NCBI GenBank assembly: GCA_964016985.1
Contig: OZ024825.1
Coordinates: forward strand, 27,643,893 to 27,707,892
DNA from: Anodontia alba
Taxonomy: Eukaryota > Mollusca > Bivalvia > Lucinida > Lucinidae
DNA length: 64,000 bases
Direction of reading: 5' to 3'
Within the stretch, counting starts at the first letter, position 1, and every line of letters starts with the position of its first letter. The notes beneath the pieces are model-generated. The model searched no databases and was not told the DNA's origin. It saw only the letters and a program-made list of their open reading frames with translations. Shown in pieces: positions 35,401-43,213 of this stretch. Made by a program: the position numbers and the translations under genes.

Positions 35401-38400
35401 TTAACCAGTATTGTGCACATTCTTTCACCAAAAAGTACTAATATTAATTTTATTTTTTCACAAAAACATGTTGTGGGTACTCATTAGAAGTGCCCCAACG
35501 ATAGATGATGAGAAAATACAGCGGACTCCCATTATATCAAAGGCTAAGGGCCAGTTTGAAGGAACAGTAGTTTAATAATCTAAATGTACATGTGGATGTT
35601 AACATGTTAAGCCACAGTCTGACTGTCACTAATTAAGGGTTAGGTTTTACTATGGTTTAAAACGTAACAGAACAGCAATAAATGTAGTAGCATAGTGAAA
35701 ACGTATTATATACGCCTCTATATGGCTACATAAATGACCCAGCTACGTTTGTTCTGAAATTTTCAAAACATATGTAGCATTTTGATATATGTACATGTAG
35801 TGTATACCTTTCTTTATTTTTCTTTTCTTTATTTTTCTTCTTCTTCCTTTTTTTTTTTTTTTTTGAGGGGACACAACACTTGTATAGCTTGTAGAATTTT
35901 TGTTTACTTCAGTCCCTTGGCTAGAAAGTTTTTGTTCAGCCATAGGTAACTTGAAGTTGGATTAAAGAGGATCATGATTAAAAATAATGTAGAAAAAGAG
36001 AGAAATAGATATTAAACAAAAACGACTGAGGCCAGTCTATGTATACCTAGCAAAAGCATAATAAAACGTAGATGAAATGTATTCAGTACCTACAAAAACG
36101 TAATAAACAATATACATGTACCTGGAGGTCCTCTATGCATTCCTATACATTATCTACCGTTTCTTGCATTTCAGTAGGTTTTGGTAGGTATTGCTACATT
36201 GTAGGTATCACTTCATATTAGCTACACACCTGGGTCCAGTTGTTCAAAGCGTCGTTAGCTTAACGAGCTCGTTAAGGGTCATTTCCTTAACTGTTTTAGC
36301 GGATTCAATATACAATATTTTGATATTTTTTGCTGAAAAAATGTGAGTAGCTTTTGCATTGCAAAAGCTACTCACATTTTTTCAGCAAAAAATATCAGCA
36401 TATTTGGGTATCACTCAATGTAAATTTTAACGAATCGTTAACTAACGACATCGTTAGCTTTGAACAACTGGGCCCAGTATGAGTAGCTAAGTTTCACAAC
36501 GTTTGACAATGTTTTTGGTGGCATCATGAACTACTATCACTTAAATATGCCTTCATACATGTACAGATTCTGACATTGATTGATGTACATGTAGGCCAGT
36601 TGCAACTGATGGATGCTGCTTTAGCCCTAAACATAAATGTGACGCAAAATAGACTGTTTCGGAACATGATTACAAGTTCTAAATATTTCGTCACTGGTAT
36701 TATCGACCATGTAATTATCTGTCCCGGACACTACCTAGTAATCCCTATTACATATAAAAAATACTGATTCTTAGGGAAACACATTGAAACGTAACAGGCA
36801 CCTAGTGCAATGTATCGAAACATAGAAGGCACCTAGTAAAACATACTCAGTCCTTGTGAATGTGTGACACTGCCCTTTGATAACCGGATAATACAAAGTC
36901 AGCTGTAGTTAAACATACATGTAGTTAGACATATCAGAAATGGAGTAAAACCTAAATCCCTACAAAATGGGGCAAAATTTTGGCCAAATGTAGGGATGGG
37001 AAATGTAGTAAAATCTAGCCCTTAATATCTGACAGTGAGACTGGGGCTTAAGGAACATGTACATGTAGGAAACTGAACCAACATTGCATCACTTACTTTG
37101 ACATATACATTAGAATCACTTCAATTAGGCAATTCTAATTTGTATACAAAATGTTTTCATGTGGAATTAAGAAAAAATTGTTTGGTTGAAAAACAAACAA
37201 AAAAAAAAAAAATCTTGTGTACAGGTCACAGCTATATGGGTTCTCTTGTACAAGACCTTGTGTATCACAGATTTCGAATGAATTAGTTCACTGCATTAAC
37301 TATTTAAAAGCACTCTCTGGACTTATTCATCAGAAAACCAACTGGGGATATTTTTCTTATTTTTCCCCATAAAACAGGATCTGACATTTTATGCAAATTG
37401 TCTCCATTGGAGACACTTTGCATGAAATGTCAAATCATGTTTCCTGGGGAAAATAACAAAAATATTTAAAAATGTCGTCTGCTGAAAATTTTACCCAGAG
37501 TACTAAGCGTTAAAGGTTTATAGTAAACCATGGCTTAAACTGGTAATATGCTAAGTCAGGTGAAAACGATTTTAACCACATTTGAATCACCTAGCAAAAT
37601 TTAATCAGAAGACAGAATTTATGCAAAAAAGATTACTCAGAAAATAAATTTAGACACTTTAATTTTTTACACTCAAATAACTAGGAATGAAACATGAAGC
37701 GAAGATGAAACTTAGACATGTTAGGTCTGTGTAAATCAGAAATTAACATGACTAAGGGGACTCTTCTTATTTCTTCCATGTCTAAAAATATCTTATGGGA
37801 ATTCTCATTCCAAATATGAAGAAGAAATAAAAAAAAAATATTCAGATTAATAATTCTACATTGTATCTGGCATCAGACAGAATTATGAGATTAAAATCTG
37901 TTTCGATTTATTGATTGATTGTGTTGGGGTTTCACGACACGTCAACCCCTGTGGGTCTTTTGTGTCATCTCCCAAAGGGAGAAAAGAGGTAGTAAAGGAG
38001 ATGAAAGAGAGGGACAGGGAAGAAAGAGGAACAGGAATGAAAGGGAAGAAACAAAAGAAATAAAAACATCCCCCTCTACCCTTACCTGCTTCAAGGATAG
38101 CAAGCCTTGCCCAACTGTAAGCCAGTACCAGTTGGACACCCTGTTGATGTAAGATACAAGACATCTTTGCCACACACGACCACCCTACCCACACTCCCCT
38201 CACCCCTCTCAAAGCAAAAACTTCTTCTGGATTTTAATTTAGTTCCAAAAAATGTAATAAGCCTGAATACAATTTAGGACTGCTGAAAAAAACAAAAAAA
38301 AAAAAAAAAAACTTAGGAGCAATGCCTTTTTGAGGAATATCTCCAGCCTTTAGCCCACACCCCACATCTGCCCTTTCTTGGTGTAAAAGAATTTCTGCAT

Positions 38401-41400
38401 CAAAATTTAAGAATGAATATACAATGTATGATAAGGTTTTTGTTAATCACTCTTGTCTTTTTTTTTTTACTTTGCTCATGAGTATTTCATTTATTGGGGA
38501 ATAGGAAATAGCTCATATTTGGTAGGCTGATTAACCATAATAACGGACAACAACCATCTAAATCTATAGCTACAAAGTAAATACTGTCCACATTTTTCAT
38601 TGTATTTTTCCACATGTATAATACAATACACTATTTACAGATTATTTCATACAAGTAGAAATCATTCCTGGCAATGACCAACAGGCCATTGTCTATTTAT
38701 GAAACTTATAATGTAAGAGTTACAATGTACATGTAACTTTCCTTTGGCTGAAGGGTTTAACTTATTTAGGTTACATTTGTATTTCTGAAATTTGTAAATA
38801 TTCTGAAAATAACCTAAGTAAGTTAAAAAGTATATTTTTTCATTAACTTCAAAGGCCCGTGTACACATTTCTAGATGATGCATACAAAATTTTATTGCTT
38901 GATCATGAAGTTATGTAACAGATCTTTCATACAAAATTAACCACTTGTCCATGAAAAATGCTGTGTCTATAATCAGAAGGTGAAAAAATGGCACAAATTA
39001 AAAAATAACTGAAACAAGTTTATTGTTAAATTCACAAATTGTAGCAAAACTGATAACTCTTTCCAGTTAAAAACATAATAACTTGTAGAAGTTAAGCTCC
39101 TGACTGTTTGTGTTGAGGTTTTATAACCCAGTCAACCCAATGGGGTCATGTCGAGCACGGTCAGTTTACCTAACCACACGTTTACTGGGCAGGCTTAGTC
39201 CTCTAAGCGGTTAACCAGTATTGTGCACATTCTTTCACCAGAAACTGACAACTGCCCTTCGTGTCCATAAAAACTCAAGAAAATGAACTACTTGACTTGT
39301 CAATCCAAGCACAAGCACAAGATTTAGACTCATTGACAAGGCCTTCTACTAATTTTCTTTTGGCCAGTCAAACTGGTTGTCTCTTAACAATCAAACTATA
39401 ATAGCACCAACCAAATATTGTATTTTACTTTCTGTCTTGTCAGCCAAGACTCATTTAGCACAAGATTATATTTAACTAGAACAGTGTTTTCGGAGGAAAA
39501 CGTATGTCCCCCCCACCAGTTTGAACAGACATATTGTTAAAATAGATTGTATCTATAATAAACTCAAGGTCACAATATACCTATATGTAAGTTTGGTCAA
39601 AATTCATCCATTCCTCAATGAGATAGCGTGCTGACAAGCCATTTTCTAAAAACATAGCCCTTGTGTAACCTTGAAAATGGGATCAAGGTCACAAAAATCT
39701 AATCAGTTCTTGTCTCTGTCTCAACAATATACATGTAGCTGTGCAAGTTTGGTCAAAATCCATCCATTCATTCAGCAGATAGCGTGCAGACAAGCCATTA
39801 TCCAACAATCTGAGCCCTCCTGCGACCTTGAAAATGGGGTCAAGGTCACCAAAATAAAATTAGTTATTTTCCATGCCACAACAATTCCGCTGTGCAAGTT
39901 TAGTTAAAATCCATGCATTCCTTCGAGAGATGCAGTGCAGTCAAGCTATTTTCCAACAATCTAGCCCTCCTGTGACCTTGAAAATGGGGCCAAGGTCACC
40001 AAAATCTAATCAGTTCTTTTCCATGTCCTAAAAATATAGCTGTGCAAGTCTGGTCGAAATCTACTAATTCCTTCAGGAGACAAGGTGCAGACAAGCCATT
40101 TTCCACCAATCTAAGCCTTAGTGTGACCTTGAAAATGGGGTCAAGGTCGTCAAAATCTACTAGTTCTTTTCCATGTCTCAACAATTAAGATGTAGAAGTT
40201 TGGTCAAAATCCAGTCATTCTTTTAGGAGATAGGGTGCAGACAAGCAATTTTCCAACAATCTAAGCCCTCCAGTGACCTTGAAAATGGGGTCATGGTCAC
40301 CATAATCTAATTAGTTCTTTTACATGTCCAAGCATTGTAGATGTGCAAGTTTGGTCAAAATCTATTCATTCCTACAAGAGATAGGGTGCGGACAAGCCAT
40401 TTTCCAACAAATCTAAGCCCTCCTGTGACCTTGAAAATCGTGTCAAGGTCACCAAAATCTAATCAGTTCTTCTACATGTCCCTGCATTGTAGATGTGCAA
40501 ATTTGGTTAAAATCTATTCATTCCTACAAGAGATATGGTGCAGACAACCATTTTCCAACAATCTAAGCCCTCCTGTGACCTTGAAAATGGGGTCAAGGTC
40601 ACCAAAATCTAATCTGTTCTTTCACATGTCCCAGCAATATAGATGTGCAAGTTTGGTTAAAATCTTATTATTCCTTCAAGAGATATAGTGCGGACAAGCC
40701 ATTTTCCAACAATCTAAGCCCTCCAGTGACCTTGTAAATGGGGTCAAGGTCACCAAAATCTAATCAGCATTTTTCCCCCTCCAAATGATATATTTGTGTG
40801 TATTTAGTTTGGCTAAAATATGTCCATTCAATAAGGAGATAGAGTGCGGACAAGAGGCTACGCCGACGGGATCCGCACTAAAAACAATATGCACCCCCCC
40901 CCATGGTGGGGGGACATAATTATTTGACCCCATATTTGTCCCCATAAAAGACTGATTTACCAGAATTAACACTTACATGTACAATTTTCACACATACCAG
41001 TGAATGCATTATTTAGTTAGTATCTTTTGTAAGGAAAAGACCTGATAGTCATTTAGCACAGTCACTTATTATAAATATTAGATGATATGAAGACTTGATC
41101 TTTGCCAACAAAGAAGATAAAACAGTACATGTAACTGTACATGTATTTATCTGGGCCCAGTTGTTTAAAACTAACGATGTTGATAGTTAATGAATCGTTA
41201 AACCTTTGATCACTAAATATGGCATACATGTATATGCCAATATTTTTGCTGAAAAAAAAAGCTACTCACATTTTTCAGCAAAAATACCTGTGACTTTAGT
41301 ATTATCCATACTAGAACAGCAGTGTTCAAGCCAGGAATTTCAGTTCTGGGGCCCAGGGGCCCCTACCCTCCAAAAAGTTGGGGACATTTGAAAAAATCTG

Positions 41401-43180
41401 GGGACAGTACAATCAATGATCAAAATTTTATAGAAAATGTACCTGTTGCTTTCAGATGTGGGTATTTTGCTCCATGTAATCTGTTCTTGTAACATCTGAT
41501 CAGATGTACATTCCAGGTTAACACAGAGTTGTCAATAAGAAATGGCACAACAGATGAACATAAGAAATCAACAGATTGGGCAGGGTGTCAAGGTGGGGGG
41601 TGCCATTGTTTTGTTGTTGTTTTTTTGTTGGGGTGGGGGTGGAGGTGGGGGGATAAGTGAGCTGCCTGTCTAAGTGTTGACAATATTGTGGAGATATAGG
41701 GAATAATAATCATAACTAGATATTGTGATTAGATGTAAAAGCTGAAAATCATTTTGAATTAGTTCTTTTGTATACTGCTTCAAATTGATGAGCTGGATGA
41801 TCTCTTTAGCATCAGTCCTACATGTATTCTGGTTTCAACAGGACTGACCTTCACCCAAAATTAATAACTTTCCATTAGACAATCAGTCAATCATATTTTT
41901 ACCTAATCATTCAATCAATTGGATTGAGAAAAGAAAAAAAAACTCCAACAGTCATACTTTCTGTAATCTGATAGTGATGTACTAACAACGTACATCTGAT
42001 CTACCCCTCAGTGAGGTGACCCCTGAATTTATAAATGAGCATTGAACACAGCATGAGCATTGAACCAATAGTCATGGCAGAATTGAAAAATGGCTGTCAC
42101 CAACACTGGAAATAACATCAAAAATGCATAAACTACAGCAAAAATCATACCAGATTGTTTGTTTAAATGTATTTTCTCAATTATTTTAAAGCTTTCTTTG
42201 CATTTTAAAATAATTTCTATTCCTATTTATTGTGAACCGCAAGTAAAAGCACCTAATCACAACGCATTTGCAGCCAATATTGTAATAAATTTTCTGCGCC
42301 TGGATGGCGCAAGAACTTATTTTTTCTGCGCCAAAACATAAAAATATGCGCGAGTCATGTTGAAAAGAGGTACAACATTACCAGCAGGTAACCATTTACA
42401 TTTGCAATGGTTTTCATGCATTATTAATAAGTAATTATTTTCCTTTACAGTTCCCAGGGATAAAGAAAAAACATATTGTTGCATTTCTTTGGCATGCACA
42501 TGTAGATGCAAAAATGCCATGATGTCTAGGGCATTAAATTTGAAGTGAGTGAGAACTGAAAATCAAGTATGACTGCAGTAAAATCATCTGGAGATCAGGG
42601 AAACTTTTTGCTATATATATGCCACAACATTCTGTGAAGTTTCATTGCCAAATCTGGACAACCAACCTTATGATCAAGGCATACAAGGACATGCGAGACA
42701 TTGCATTCCACTGCATATATGTATGACTTTGTTTGAGGCTTAAGTATGACATGGCTGCTGAGGATCAAGCCCAAACTTCATGATCTGATGCAAATTAGTA
42801 ATACAGGAGATTGACATTACATTGTCAGGAGCAGCAACAGAAGGGTTTTCATGGATTGTTAAAAAGGATTGTTGGTACTGGCTGGCCGAAAACATTACAA
42901 CAATCCATACAAACACAGCAAATCAAAGTATTTATTAGTATTCGTTTCATCTATTAACCCTTGTAATGCTGAATACATTAAGATGTCACACCCACTTCTA
43001 ATTGTCAACCAATCAGATTGCTTGAGTCAGGCTGTTGATATTCACATATGGAATAACAGAGCATCTCTAGAAAAATTGGCTTCTTCATAAGCCGACTGAT
43101 CTGGATCTACTCTGTTTGCAAAAGCAGGGTATATCCAGGTTCAACAGGACCAGGGCTAACAATTACAGCTGTCAGATATA

Positions 43181-43213
<33 letters not shown>

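Noticed and set aside
39671..40688. Coding ORFs in the L element
   Set aside because: They follow the 150-bp unit, change frame between units and have no known domain.
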